A stretch of DNA of 35,518 nucleotides from Desulfobacteraceae bacterium (GCA_030642545.1 DAOWNP010000001.1:1-35518); one strand, 5' to 3'; numbered from the stretch's first letter, positions 8,464-17,417 are shown. The notes: generated from the sequence alone by a model not told the origin. Translations and numbers: made by a program.

Positions 8464-9840
8464 TTATTCTCTTTCCTTAACCATTTCAATCTTTGTGGTA
8501 ATATTATTTTTTATCCACTTTTTATCCCACCACTCTATAGGGTTTACAAAAGTATTATGTATTATCATTCCAAAATGCAGATGATCTCCACCTGCCAACC
8601 CTGTAATACCTGTCTGGCCTATACCTTCTCCTTTAGATAATACCTGACCTGCTACAACATCTATCTGACTTAAATGAGAATATGTACTAAGTACTCCAAA
8701 CCCATGATCTAACACAACTGTTTTACCGTAAATACCAACATTATCTCCAAAAACAACAACTCCTTTATTTGCTGCAACAACTGTTGAATGTGCAACTGAT
8801 GCCAGATCTATACCAAGATGAACCTGCTTGTCTATTACCCTGCCTCTGTATTTATAACTCCGTGAATCAGCAAAAGTTGCTCTTGTAGCTGAGTTTGGTA
8901 GTCTTAAAAAGCTGCCTTCCCAAAATATTTTCTTTGCTGTTTTTGCACCCTGAGCCAATATTAATGCTCCATTTTTTTTCCTTAACATTGTATTTACAGA
9001 AATAAATTTATCAATAGGAATATTAGATTCATCCATATTATCAATATTAAATTCAGGCATTTTCCATTCTAAAAAACGATCTGATATATTAATAACATCT
9101 TTTTTAAAGCGTTTCTTTTTTATATAATGGTACAAACCACATTTTGCCACATTACCTGCTTTATCAAAAGCCTGTATAATAATTTTTGTTTTGTTATTCT
9201 GATCAAAGTTCAAAGCAAAAAAAGCCATATATATATCTTTATTTTTAAAATATCCGGAATATCCTGGAAAAAAACGTCCTCCTACCAATACCCCGCTTTT
9301 TTCAATCTCCTCTGTTATTTTATAAATTGCAAGCCCTGACCCACCCATAGATATATTATGCTGTCTTGTCAAAACACTTACATAAGGAGGTTTTGTATCT
9401 ATAACAAACTGTTGTTCCATATAAAAACGATTACCCTGAAACCATTTTCTCCATGAATAATCAGTAACAACTATTCTCAAAATAGCTTTACCATCACTTA
9501 AATTCAATTTTAAAGGTTCAATATCTATACTAAGCTCTGTTTCTTTAATTTTACCACCCCTGATAAAATCAACAGCAGGAAATCTTTTTTCCAAAAGAAT
9601 CTTGTCTACTCCATCTTTATTTATATAAACATTTACCTTCCTCAAACCACTTTTTTTATCTGAAATTTTAAGAGGTATTGTAAGATGTCTGCCTATAAAT
9701 TCCGAATGCAAATCAAGATTTACTAAAGGTTTTTCACCTTCAAACCGCATAACAAACACTATAACAACAGGAATTAATATAATACAAAATAAAATTATAA
9801 TAAATTTCTTCCCAACACTTTTTTTGTTTTTTGATCTCAC
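8464..9840 (-). CDS. Membrane-anchored M23 peptidase (murein endopeptidase-like)
   Basis: 458 residues from GTG 9840, which follows AAGGGG by 9 nt. A longer frame to a TTG at 9915 would overlap a plausible promoter and adds an odd hydrophobic extension, so it is rejected. A membrane segment at about 13-32 is followed by a large extracytoplasmic region, with Ig-like or beta-rich sequence up to about residue 235. The C-terminal LytM/M23 domain has Zn ligands His341 and Asp345 (HLGID) and His422 in DHLHFGM, with H389 in TYSHL and the downstream His420. All catalytic positions are present, so it is likely an active peptidoglycan endopeptidase rather than an EnvC-type activator. Substrate specificity is unknown. 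Confidence 0.85.
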   Translation of the reverse strand: MRSKNKKSVGKKFIIILFCIILIPVVIVFVMRFEGEKPLVNLDLHSEFIGRHLTIPLKISDKKSGLRKVNVYINKDGVDKILLEKRFPAVDFIRGGKIKETELSIDIEPLKLNLSDGKAILRIVVTDYSWRKWFQGNRFYMEQQFVIDTKPPYVSVLTRQHNISMGGSGLAIYKITEEIEKSGVLVGGRFFPGYSGYFKNKDIYMAFFALNFDQNNKTKIIIQAFDKAGNVAKCGLYHYIKKKRFKKDVINISDRFLEWKMPEFNIDNMDESNIPIDKFISVNTMLRKKNGALILAQGAKTAKKIFWEGSFLRLPNSATRATFADSRSYKYRGRVIDKQVHLGIDLASVAHSTVVAANKGVVVFGDNVGIYGKTVVLDHGFGVLSTYSHLSQIDVVAGQVLSKGEGIGQTGITGLAGGDHLHFGMIIHNTFVNPIEWWDKKWIKNNITTKIEMVKERE

Positions 9841-9882
9841 CTGGGATATCCCCTTAATTATATATAAAAAAAAAGATTTTAA

Positions 9883-9912
9883 AAAATACGATTTGGTTAA
9901 AATAGCAGTCAA
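9883..9912 (-). promoter_or_regulatory. Candidate sigma-70 promoter for the M23 gene
   Basis: On the minus strand, TTGACT (9907-9912) is followed after 18 nt by TATTTT (9883-9888), about 40 nt before the GTG at 9840. The -35 box is 5/6 and the -10 box 4/6 to consensus. In such AT-rich DNA chance matches are common. Confidence 0.35.
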
Positions 9913-10131
9913 CAAAATATACAGATAACAATTTTGATAAATTTAATTCAAAGACTACAAGCAGGCATATCTATAACAAAATTTTCACCATAAAATCTGC
10001 AAAAGAAGCTCTTTTTTTTTTGTCAAAATACGCTAATACTTAAGTAGTTATATCTGAAATTTATAATTTGTTCAAAATTTTATAAACATTATCAGTTATA
10101 GCCTGTGTAATCAAGGCAAAATTTTCACCTC

Positions 10132-10158
10132 TTGACATTTATCAATTCAAAATATAAA
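10132..10158 (+). promoter_or_regulatory. Candidate promoter upstream of kdsA
   Basis: TTGACA (10132-10137, perfect -35) is followed by TATAAA at 10153-10158 (15-nt spacer) or TAAATT at 10155-10160 (17-nt spacer). It lies about 220 nt before kdsA, so a transcript would carry the palindromic repeat in its leader. Moderate to low certainty. Confidence 0.35.
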
Positions 10159-10179
10159 TTAGATCATTATATTAAACAT

Positions 10180-10340
10180 CTTGAAAGTCTAAAGTTCTTT
10201 TAAGTCATTGATATTATAAGTGTTGGTTCATTCTTGCCGTCATTCCGGCGAAAGCCTGCATCCAGAATAATTCCAACAACATAATAAAGCTGGATGCCGG
10301 ATCTTTGTCCGGCATGACGACAGAACTTTGGACTCTCAAG
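10180..10340. repeat. Nested palindromic repeat (161 bp) with CGTCATtCCGGC core
   Basis: The outer inverted arms are CTTGAAAGTCTAAAGTTCT (10180-10198) and the matching AGAACTTTGGACTCTCAAG (10322-10340). Inside is a second inverted pair: 10235-10265 (containing CGTCATTCCGGCGAAAG) and 10290-10322 (containing CCGGCATGACG). The inner pair is a type of GC-richer palindrome known from the intergenic regions of many proteobacteria. It stands out from the AT-rich surroundings. RNA from either strand could form a long hairpin. Confidence 0.8.
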
Positions 10341-10378
10341 TTAAACATTATAAAATTTAAAGTTTTTAATAAAAAAAT

Positions 10379-11221
10379 ATGAATAAATTAAAATTTGGTC
10401 ACAACACTCCTTTTATGCTTATTGCAGGTCCATGTGTTATTGAAAACTATAACACCACATACGACATAGCTCTGTATTTAAAAAAACTTACAAAAAAACT
10501 TAATATTCCTTTTGTATTTAAAGCTTCCTACGACAAAGCAAACAGGACTTCAATAAACTCGTTTAGAGGCCCCGGTGTAAAAGATGGATTAGATATTCTT
10601 AATTCGATAAAAACAGAACTAAATATTAATATTCTTTCTGATGTACATAATATAGACGAAATACAACATGCTGCAAGGATATTAGATATAATACAGATTC
10701 CCGCATTTTTATGCAGACAAACAGATTTTATTCTTGAAATAGCAAGAACAGGCAAAACCGTCAATGTTAAAAAAGGTCAGTTTTTAGCTCCATGGGACAT
10801 AATTCCTGTTATAGAAAAAATAAAATCTACAGGAAATAATGACATATTTATAACCGAAAGAGGTACAATGTTTGGTTATAATAATCTTGTTGTCGATTTC
10901 AGAGGTATAAAAATCATGCAGGATAAAACAAATATACCTGTTATCTTTGATGCAACCCACAGTGTTCAATTACCTGGTGCAGGCGACAATTGCTCAGGCG
11001 GACAACGAAATCTTGCACCAACACTTGCAAAAGCTGCAATAGCGGCAGGAGCAGACGGGTTATTTATTGAAGTCCACCCAAATCCTGACCAGGCTCTTTG
11101 TGATGGACCAAATTCTTTAAAACTTGATGAAATAGAATCTCTTTTATCAGATCTTAAAGCTATAAACAGTATTATCAAACATTCTCAAAATGCTGCATCT
11201 TCCACATCAACAGGCATATAA
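10379..11221 (+). CDS. kdsA: 3-deoxy-D-manno-octulosonate 8-phosphate synthase
   Basis: Condenses phosphoenolpyruvate with arabinose 5-phosphate to make Kdo-8-P, the committed step of inner-core LPS sugar synthesis; 280 residues. Substrate motifs: KASYDKANRTS, GPG, SDVH, KKGQFLAPWD, and DATHSVQLPGA. AGPCVIE has Cys19 at the position where the metal-independent E. coli enzyme has Asn, so a metal-dependent (class II, Aquifex-like) enzyme is predicted. The ATG at 10379 has no clear SD. It heads the plus-strand LPS block together with kdsC, although 230 bp separate the two. The closing Ser/Thr-rich tail is not conserved in the family. Confidence 0.96.
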   Translation: MNKLKFGHNTPFMLIAGPCVIENYNTTYDIALYLKKLTKKLNIPFVFKASYDKANRTSINSFRGPGVKDGLDILNSIKTELNINILSDVHNIDEIQHAARILDIIQIPAFLCRQTDFILEIARTGKTVNVKKGQFLAPWDIIPVIEKIKSTGNNDIFITERGTMFGYNNLVVDFRGIKIMQDKTNIPVIFDATHSVQLPGAGDNCSGGQRNLAPTLAKAAIAAGADGLFIEVHPNPDQALCDGPNSLKLDEIESLLSDLKAINSIIKHSQNAASSTSTGI

Positions 11222-11249
11222 TATTATATACTATTATTTTTATATGAAA

Positions 11250-11277
11250 ATGGTAAATTATGAATGGTAAATTATGA
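11250..11277. repeat. Perfect tandem duplication of a 14-bp unit
   Basis: ATGGTAAATTATGA occurs twice in direct succession (11250-11263 and 11264-11277) in the kdsA-kdsC gap. It looks like replication slippage. No function is evident. Confidence 0.8.
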
Positions 11278-11451
11278 ATTAAGGAATTCTACTAATTATA
11301 AAATGCCAGCCAAATATTATTTCATTTTCATGTTTTATTGTGCCTGTCAGGGCATGTGCGTTATACAAACTTATATACCCATTGTTTTGTATTTATTACA
11401 CTTTATAATAGTAACTTGTAAAAAGTTGAAATCAGATATAAATTTTAAACT

Positions 11452-11988
11452 ATGAAAACAAACTCTAATAAAATATTAACAGAAAAAATAATACCAGTTT
11501 CTATTTTGCTGTGTGATGTAGACGGAGTACTTACCAAAGGTGAAGTAATTTATAGTGATCAAGGAATTGAAACAAAAATTTTTAATGTTAAAGACGGGCT
11601 TGGCATAAGACTTTTAATAAATTCTGGTATAGATGTAGGAATTATTACAGGCAGGTCATCTTCTGCTCTTAAACAAAGATGTCATGATTTAGGTATCACT
11701 TTAATATATCAGGGCATAAAAAACAAAATAACCGCTTTAAATGAAATAATTAAAACAAAACAAATTAAAAAAGATGAGATAGCTTTTATAGGAGATGATC
11801 TTCCTGACCTCTGCCTTTTAAACAGAGTCGGTTTTCCTGTCACTGTTTCAGATGCAGATGAAACAGTAAAAAAAGCAGCGGCCTATATAACAACTGCAAA
11901 AGGCGGGTGTGGGGCTGTAAGAGAGGTTTGCGAACTCATACTCAAGTCAAAAGGAGTATGGAAAAACACAATTAAGTCTTTTATGTAA
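11452..11988 (+). CDS. kdsC: Kdo-8-phosphate phosphatase (HAD family)
   Basis: Removes phosphate from Kdo-8-P to give Kdo; 178 residues, typical of the capless, tetramer-forming HAD phosphatases. Motif I CDVDGVLT has nucleophile Asp22 and acid/base Asp24. Motif II Thr is in IITGRSS, a motif III Lys lies in the middle region, and motif IV is IGDDLPDL. The ATG at 11452 lies 15 bp before the end of a weak upstream frame that I do not consider a gene. It is followed 15 bp later by lptC, so the Kdo-to-LPS-transport genes are likely one operon. Confidence 0.94.
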   Translation: MKTNSNKILTEKIIPVSILLCDVDGVLTKGEVIYSDQGIETKIFNVKDGLGIRLLINSGIDVGIITGRSSSALKQRCHDLGITLIYQGIKNKITALNEIIKTKQIKKDEIAFIGDDLPDLCLLNRVGFPVTVSDADETVKKAAAYITTAKGGCGAVREVCELILKSKGVWKNTIKSFM

Positions 11989-12003
11989 ATTTAAAAATTA
12001 AAC

Positions 12004-12576
12004 ATGCAGATGTTCAATACAAAAAAAAAGCTATCTCTACTTTTCATAATATTTATCACTGTTTTTACTTTCACCTCTATTCTTTTTAAAAACCAAAATA
12101 AAAAAGAGATAAAAAAAGAAACTGTTAAACAATTTAACAATGCATCTCTTTCTCTTGACAGAATCAGACAAACAGCAACAAGTAACGGCATAACACAATG
12201 GGACCTTGAAGCAAAATCAGCAAAATTATTTGAAGATCAAAACAGAGTGGAATTTTTAAAAGTCTCAATTGTTTTTTTTTTAAAAAATAAAAAAAAAATT
12301 TTTCTTACAGCAAACAAAGGTTTATTAAACACGCAATCAAACAACATGTCTGTTTCCGGAAAAGTTATATTAAAATATCAAAAACATAAACTTTTAACCG
12401 AGTCATTGCAATACGACCATAAAAAACATATAATATATAATAAAAATTCTCTCGTTAAAGTTTTTAGTGATATAATAAATATAACAGGAAACTCAATAAA
12501 TATGGATCTTGATACAAATAAAACAATTATTTCTGGAAATGTTATTGGAATTATAAGTGAAAACAGCATATTATAA
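12004..12576 (+). CDS. lptC: LPS export protein LptC
   Basis: Inner-membrane-anchored periplasmic part of the Lpt bridge that hands LPS from LptB2FG to LptA; 190 residues. A single membrane segment at about 10-28, then a beta-jellyroll-type sequence (ITQWDLEAKSAKLFED, repeated FLTANKGLL and VSGKVIL strands) typical of LptC/DUF1239. Sequence conservation in this family is low, so the call rests on the fold-like pattern and on the lptA-lptB context. The gene contains long A and T runs near 12271-12300. It overlaps lptA by 20 bp. Confidence 0.85.
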   Translation: MQMFNTKKKLSLLFIIFITVFTFTSILFKNQNKKEIKKETVKQFNNASLSLDRIRQTATSNGITQWDLEAKSAKLFEDQNRVEFLKVSIVFFLKNKKKIFLTANKGLLNTQSNNMSVSGKVILKYQKHKLLTESLQYDHKKHIIYNKNSLVKVFSDIINITGNSINMDLDTNKTIISGNVIGIISENSIL

Positions 12577-13168
12577 AATTTTTATTTTTTTGGTTTTACT
12601 GGAGTTATGTTCTTCTGCTTTTACAAACAGTTTATTTGCAAACCAGATAAACAAGCAAAAGTCTTCAGGTACAATGGGCACAATGCCGATACTTGATGAC
12701 AAACTTGAGATAAACAAACAAGATAATAAAAACAATATTCTTATTCTGGCAGATAAATTTACTTCAGATCAAAAAACAGGTTGTGCAATATTTACAGGAA
12801 ATGTCAAAGCCACTCTAAAAAATAATGTTCTAACCTGCGGACAGCTCAAAATATTTTATAACAAAGACAGCAATAACAAAAATAACAAAGACAGCAGTAT
12901 GAATTCTGTAGGACAATCAGCAAAAAAAATTATTGCTGAAAAGAATGTCTACATACTTTTTGACAAAAACATAGCTGAATCAGATAAGGCAGTTTATACA
13001 ACATTAACAGAGATACTTGTTTTAACAGGAAAAAATGCAAAACTAACAACCGAAACCGATTATATTTCAGGCAGTAAAATTACTTATAATAAAAAAGACG
13101 CTCGTATTTTTGTTGAAAAAGGATTAAATAAACAGATAGAAGCTTTAATTTATCAAAATAACAGATAA
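12557..13168 (+). CDS. lptA: LPS transport periplasmic protein LptA
   Basis: Periplasmic bridge protein that carries LPS to the outer membrane; 203 residues. The GTG start at 12557 lies inside the end of lptC (20-bp overlap), with TTGGA upstream. The signal peptide covers about residues 1-29, ending near SLFANQ. The OstA-like body shows ILADKFTSDQKTGCAIFTGNVKAT and a later KAVYTTLTEILVLTGKNAKL repeat, the alternating beta-strand pattern of LptA. A hydrophilic Lys/Asn/Ser insert at about residues 99-116 is unusual. LptB follows 28 bp downstream. Confidence 0.88.
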   Translation: MKTAYYKIFIFLVLLELCSSAFTNSLFANQINKQKSSGTMGTMPILDDKLEINKQDNKNNILILADKFTSDQKTGCAIFTGNVKATLKNNVLTCGQLKIFYNKDSNNKNNKDSSMNSVGQSAKKIIAEKNVYILFDKNIAESDKAVYTTLTEILVLTGKNAKLTTETDYISGSKITYNKKDARIFVEKGLNKQIEALIYQNNR

Positions 13169-13196
13169 ATCTTTAAAAAAAGTTATATTTATACTA

Positions 13197-13919
13197 ATGT
13201 TAAATTTACGACTTGAAAAACTTGTTAAAATTTATAATGATAGAACTGTGGTAAATTCAGTAAGCCTTAAAGTTACAAGTGGTAAAGTTATAGGTTTGCT
13301 TGGTCCAAACGGAGCTGGCAAAACAACAACATTTTATATGGCTGTAGGTATGATAAAACCGGAAAATGGACATGTATTTCTTGATCAGGAAGATATAACA
13401 AATATGCCTATGTATTTAAGAGCCCGAAAAGGTATTGGATATTTGCCTCAGGAATCATCCATATTTAAAAAATTAACAGTAGAGGAAAATATAACTGCAA
13501 TTCTTGAAATTCTGCCAATTAAGAAATCAGACTATAAGGCAACGGGACAGATGTTGTTAAAAGAACTCGGAATACAACACCTGTCAAAACAAAAAGCCAG
13601 CAGTCTTTCAGGAGGAGAAAGAAGACGGCTTGAAATTGCACGGGTTCTATCAACAAAACCGTCTTTCATCTTGTTAGATGAACCTTTTGCAGGAATTGAT
13701 CCTCTCGCAATAATTGATATACAAAAAATAATACGCTATCTTTGCAAAAAAAAGATAGGCGTTCTTATTTCAGATCACAACGTAAGGGAAACACTTGGGG
13801 TTTGCGATACTGCTTATATCTTAAACAATGGACAGGTAATTGAATCAGGAACACCTGAGGAAATTACAAACAGCAAAATCGCACGTAAAATTTATTTAGG
13901 TGAAAAATTTAAACTTTAA
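13197..13919 (+). CDS. lptB: LPS export ABC transporter ATP-binding protein
   Basis: Cytoplasmic ATPase of the LptB2FG extractor; 240 residues. Walker A GPNGAGKTTT, Q-loop in GYLPQESSIFKKL, signature LSGGERRRLEIARVL, Walker B FILLDEPFAGIDP, and H-loop SDHNVRETL. The DEPFAGIDPLAI and SDHNVRETL strings are characteristic of LptB within the ABC superfamily. lptF and lptG are not in the window. Only 3 nt separate it from rpoN, the widely conserved lptB-rpoN junction. Confidence 0.96.
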   Translation: MLNLRLEKLVKIYNDRTVVNSVSLKVTSGKVIGLLGPNGAGKTTTFYMAVGMIKPENGHVFLDQEDITNMPMYLRARKGIGYLPQESSIFKKLTVEENITAILEILPIKKSDYKATGQMLLKELGIQHLSKQKASSLSGGERRRLEIARVLSTKPSFILLDEPFAGIDPLAIIDIQKIIRYLCKKKIGVLISDHNVRETLGVCDTAYILNNGQVIESGTPEEITNSKIARKIYLGEKFKL

Positions 13920-13922
13920 AAT

Positions 13923-15353
13923 ATGGCATTCGAACTTAAACAATCTTTAAAGCTTTCTCAGCAGTTGGTGATGACTCCACAACTGCAAATGGCAATTAAA
14001 CTTCTTCAGCTGAATCAACTTGAACTCCAGAATGCAATAACTCAGGAGTTAAAGGAGAATCCGACTCTTGAAGAGACACAAGAGACAGCTGATGAAAATA
14101 TAGCAGACCAACAGGTATCTGAAAACAGTGAAGCTGAAATAAAAGAAGTTAAATTTGAGGATAATGTTCAACAAGAAATTGATTGGAACAACTATCTCGG
14201 TGAATATAATTCTCACGGGAAAGCACAATATGAATCAGAAAAAAAAGATGCCCCTGAATATGATTCTTTTATTGCTCTCAAAGAATCTTTAAACGAACAT
14301 TTACTATGGCAGTTTTCAATGACATCTCCTGAGTCTGCCTCTGAAAAAATCGGGAGCTTTATAATAGGAAATATAAATAAAGACGGCTATCTTTATGATA
14401 TATCTGTAGAAGAAATTGCAGATAAAACCCATACATCTGTTGAAAAAGTCAGTTCAGTTTTATCTCTTATACAAACTTTCGATCCTCCAGGAGTATGTGC
14501 AAGGAACCTGTCTGAATGTCTGTTGCTCCAATTAGACAGGCTTATGATAAAAAATGAAAAAATAAAACAGATAGTTAAAAATCATATAAAACATCTTGAA
14601 AATAAAAATTATAAACTTATAGCCAAATCATTAAAAATAAGCATTGAAGAAGTTATATCACTGGTACAGATAATTAAAAATTTAGAACCAAAACCAGGCA
14701 GGCTATTTTCAGATGAAACACCCCAATATATCAATCCTGATATATATGTTCATAAAATAGATGATGATTTTGTTATTGTATTAAATAATGAAGGAATGCC
14801 TTTATTAAAAATAAATCCTTATTATAAAAAAGCAGTATCTCAGAAAAAAATTATTGAAGCTGACACCAAGGAATATCTCCAGGAAAAAATGCGTTCTGCC
14901 ACCTGGCTGATAAAAAGCATTCACCAAAGACAAAAAACAATATATAAAGTCATGCAAAGTATTTTAAAGTTTCAGCATGACTTTTTTGAAAAAGGAATTT
15001 CTTTTTTAAAACCAATGATTCTAAAAGATGTAGCTACTGACATTGATATGCATGAATCCACCATCAGCAGAGTAACCACTAATAAATATGCATATACACC
15101 TCAGGGTATTTTTGAGCTTAAATATTTTTTTAACAGTTCCATAAAACGTTCCCATGGAGAAAATATAGCTTCTGCAAGTGTTCAGGAAAAAATCAAAAAA
15201 ATCATTGAAAACGAAAACAGTAAAAAACCATACAGCGATGACAAAATATCTGAAATTCTAAAGGATTCAAATATTAACATTGCAAGAAGAACCGTTGCCA
15301 AGTACCGTGAAATGATCGGTATATTATCGTCAAACAAACGCAAACAATTTTAA
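13923..15353 (+). CDS. rpoN: RNA polymerase sigma-54 factor
   Basis: Directs RNA polymerase to -24/-12 promoters that need AAA+ activators; 476 residues. Region I (1-50) is the glutamine/leucine-rich activator-contact segment beginning MAFELKQSLKLSQQLVMTPQ. An acidic region II follows, then the core-binding domain (FDPPGVCARNLSECLLLQ), a DNA-binding HTH (ATDIDMHESTISRV), and the C-terminal RpoN box ARRTVAKYR at 454-462. All parts are intact. Its activator could include the response regulator at 2688-4091. Linked PTS-Ntr genes follow directly. Confidence 0.97.
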   Translation: MAFELKQSLKLSQQLVMTPQLQMAIKLLQLNQLELQNAITQELKENPTLEETQETADENIADQQVSENSEAEIKEVKFEDNVQQEIDWNNYLGEYNSHGKAQYESEKKDAPEYDSFIALKESLNEHLLWQFSMTSPESASEKIGSFIIGNINKDGYLYDISVEEIADKTHTSVEKVSSVLSLIQTFDPPGVCARNLSECLLLQLDRLMIKNEKIKQIVKNHIKHLENKNYKLIAKSLKISIEEVISLVQIIKNLEPKPGRLFSDETPQYINPDIYVHKIDDDFVIVLNNEGMPLLKINPYYKKAVSQKKIIEADTKEYLQEKMRSATWLIKSIHQRQKTIYKVMQSILKFQHDFFEKGISFLKPMILKDVATDIDMHESTISRVTTNKYAYTPQGIFELKYFFNSSIKRSHGENIASASVQEKIKKIIENENSKKPYSDDKISEILKDSNINIARRTVAKYREMIGILSSNKRKQF

Positions 15354-15366
15354 GGAGGCTTTTTTT

Positions 15367-15921
15367 ATGCAAATATCTGTTACTTTTAAGAACCTTGATC
15401 CCTCCGAACATCTTAAATCGTATATCAAAGAAAAATTAAACAAGTTTGACAAATTTTTTGATAATTATGCAGAAGCAAAAGTCGTTTTATCTATTGAAAA
15501 ATTCCGCCATATAGCAGAAATAAAACTTTTAAGCGGTAAATTACAGGTAAATAGTAAAGAAGAAACACATGATATGTATCCTGCCATTGATATGGTATTA
15601 GACAAATTAGAAAAACAAATCAAAAAAAATAAACAGAAACAAAAAATTAAAACCAGAGGTTTTAAAGCCAGGCAGATGGGAAATGAGTTTATAAGAGACG
15701 ATCATGCCAATCAGGCAGAAACAGCTCAATACGAAATTATTGATAAAACTCTGTCATATACCTCTATAGAGGTTAATGAAGCCATTATGCAAATGAAAAT
15801 GACTGATACTGATTTCTTTGTATTTACAAACATAAAAACAGATAAAATAAATATTCTTCGTATGCAGGATGATAATAAATTTGAATTAATTCAGCCTGAT
15901 AACAACAACAATAACAATTAG
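15367..15921 (+). CDS. hpf: Long-form ribosome hibernation promoting factor
   Basis: Binds the 30S decoding region and dimerises ribosomes in slow growth; 184 residues. The N-terminal HPF/YfiA domain (1-100) is followed by a linker and the C-terminal dimerisation domain (about 125-175; EVNEAIMQMKMTDTDFFVF). This makes it the long form that can build 100S particles without RMF. Strong SD TAAGGAGG before the ATG. The last codons are a trinucleotide run giving six consecutive Asn. Typical rpoN neighbour. Confidence 0.94.
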   Translation: MQISVTFKNLDPSEHLKSYIKEKLNKFDKFFDNYAEAKVVLSIEKFRHIAEIKLLSGKLQVNSKEETHDMYPAIDMVLDKLEKQIKKNKQKQKIKTRGFKARQMGNEFIRDDHANQAETAQYEIIDKTLSYTSIEVNEAIMQMKMTDTDFFVFTNIKTDKINILRMQDDNKFELIQPDNNNNNN

Positions 15922-15950
15922 ATAAATTTGGAAAAATCGGTTAAACATTA

Positions 15951-16409
15951 ATGGAAATACTTGATTTATTAAAAAAAGAGACAATCAAAGTTGATCTTAA
16001 ATCTAAAAATAAAAGGGGTATATTAAATGAACTTGTAGCTCCCATTGCCGATAAGTACAAAATCAAGCAGGATAAAATTGTTAAAGTTCTCCTTGAACGG
16101 GAAAAACTCGGCAGCACCGGTATAGGAGATGGTATTGGAATTCCTCACGGAAAATTACAGGACATAGATTCATTTATATTGGGACTTGGAATAAGCAAAC
16201 AGGGAGTTGACTTTGACTCAATGGATGGAAAACCTGCATATATCTTTTTTTTATTAATTGCACCTGTAGATTCAACAGGCACCCATTTAAAATTATTATC
16301 AAAAATTTCAAAAATCCTTAGAAATGAACTTTTTAGAGAAAAGCTGATAAATGCTATAAATTCAGACGAGATCCTCTCTTTAATACAAAAAGAGAATGAA
16401 AAAATTTGA
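15951..16409 (+). CDS. ptsN: Nitrogen PTS EIIA component (PtsN)
   Basis: EIIA(Fru/Ntr) regulatory phosphoprotein of 152 residues; phospho-acceptor His66 in GIGDGIGIPHGKL. In this family it receives phosphate from NPr and adjusts potassium, nitrogen and envelope functions rather than moving sugar. No EIIB/EIIC domain is attached and no transporter genes are adjacent, which supports a regulatory role. Poor SD upstream of the ATG. It sits in the conserved rpoN-hpf-ptsN-rapZ order. Confidence 0.94.
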   Translation: MEILDLLKKETIKVDLKSKNKRGILNELVAPIADKYKIKQDKIVKVLLEREKLGSTGIGDGIGIPHGKLQDIDSFILGLGISKQGVDFDSMDGKPAYIFFLLIAPVDSTGTHLKLLSKISKILRNELFREKLINAINSDEILSLIQKENEKI

Positions 16410-16460
16410 TAAAAACAGAGTTTTTAATTATTAAATCTTATTATTGTTTTATTTTATATT

Positions 16461-17330
16461 ATGGATAAATCTAATATATATATTATAACAGGGCTTTCAG
16501 GAGCAGGGAAAAGTACAACACTGGCAGTTTTTGAAGATGCCGGATTTTATTGTGTTGATAACCTTCCTGTGGCTTTACTCCCAGAATTTCTTAAAATACC
16601 CATTGAAAACAAACCTAATATTAAAGGATTTGCCTTTGTTATGGATCTTCGTGAAAAAGATTTTACAACAAAGGCACCTGTTATATTTAATATGTTAAAA
16701 GCTCAAGGATTTCTATTAAAAATTATTTTTCTTGAAGCTGCTTTTAATGTTCTAATAAAAAGATTCAGTCAAACAAGAAGACAGCATCCTTTAACATTTA
16801 AAAATAATTTACACCAAAGTATACATGAAGAGATAAAACAACTTTCACCAGTCAAACTAATTTCAGACAAAATAATCGACACTACAAAAAGCAACATACA
16901 CCAATTAAAAACCATCATCATTAAATCTATCATAAAAGAAGAGATTACAACAAACCACCTGATGTATATATATATATTGTCATTTGGTTTTAAATATGGT
17001 ATTCCTGTTGATGCTGATTTGATTATAGATGTACGGTTTCTTGCAAATCCCTATTTTGTTCCACAACTAAAAGATCTTAATGGAGAAAACAAACTTGTCA
17101 GTGATTATGTTTTAAATAACAAAAATGCTACAATTTTTTTAGAAAAATATTTTAGCCTTATTGATTTTTTAATTCCCCTTTACAACAAGGAAGGAAAAGC
17201 TTACTTAACAATAGCAATTGGTTGCACAGGAGGAAAACATCGAAGTGTTGCCATTTCAACAAAGGTGTTAAATCATATTGTAAAACTTGATTATTTAGTT
17301 TCTGTTACACATAGAGACATAAAAAAATAG
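16461..17330 (+). CDS. rapZ: RNase adapter / nucleotide-binding protein RapZ (YvcJ)
   Basis: 289 residues. Walker A GLSGAGKST at 11-19, the RFSQTRRQHPL segment, DVRFLANPYFVPQL, and the C-terminal GCTGGKHRSV motif, which in E. coli belongs to the sugar-phosphate and RNA-binding part. In enterics RapZ steers RNase E to the GlmZ sRNA; that pathway is not known to exist here, so the target is open. It is the last gene of the tight rpoN cluster. Its TAG stop is followed at once by the MITE-like repeat at 17331. Confidence 0.93.
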   Translation: MDKSNIYIITGLSGAGKSTTLAVFEDAGFYCVDNLPVALLPEFLKIPIENKPNIKGFAFVMDLREKDFTTKAPVIFNMLKAQGFLLKIIFLEAAFNVLIKRFSQTRRQHPLTFKNNLHQSIHEEIKQLSPVKLISDKIIDTTKSNIHQLKTIIIKSIIKEEITTNHLMYIYILSFGFKYGIPVDADLIIDVRFLANPYFVPQLKDLNGENKLVSDYVLNNKNATIFLEKYFSLIDFLIPLYNKEGKAYLTIAIGCTGGKHRSVAISTKVLNHIVKLDYLVSVTHRDIKK

Positions 17331-17417
17331 TAAGGAACGTGGACACGAAATAAATTTGCTATAATACATCATAGCTTCAGTACCTATCTTGTATAAGTTA
17401 ATTCACCATGTTCCTTT
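17331..17417. repeat. MITE-like repeat, copy B (87 bp)
   Basis: Begins TAAGGAACGTGGACACGAAA directly after the rapZ stop. The right end, read in reverse, is AAAGGAACATGGTGAATTAA. The interior contains ATAATACATCATAGCTTCAG, as in the copies at 2584 and 35434, and TATCTTGTATAAGTT (17385-17399), which recurs exactly at 28255-28269. No coding capacity. Confidence 0.6.

Larger units (their letters stand above)
9841..10378. other. 538-bp divergent intergenic region
   Basis: Separates the minus-strand M23 gene from plus-strand kdsA. It holds the M23 promoter candidate, a kdsA promoter candidate and the nested palindromic repeat at 10180-10340. The remainder (about 9916-10130) is AT-rich and shows no open frame or RNA gene that I can support. 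Confidence 0.7.

Noticed and set aside
9841..9915. TTG start and extra 25 residues for the M23 peptidase
   Set aside because: A strong AAGGGG SD precedes GTG 9840, and a likely promoter overlaps the proposed upstream start.
11264..11455. 63-codon open frame between kdsA and kdsC
   Set aside because: It starts inside a tandem duplication, has no SD, and its Cys/Tyr-rich sequence has no recognisable domain; most likely chance.
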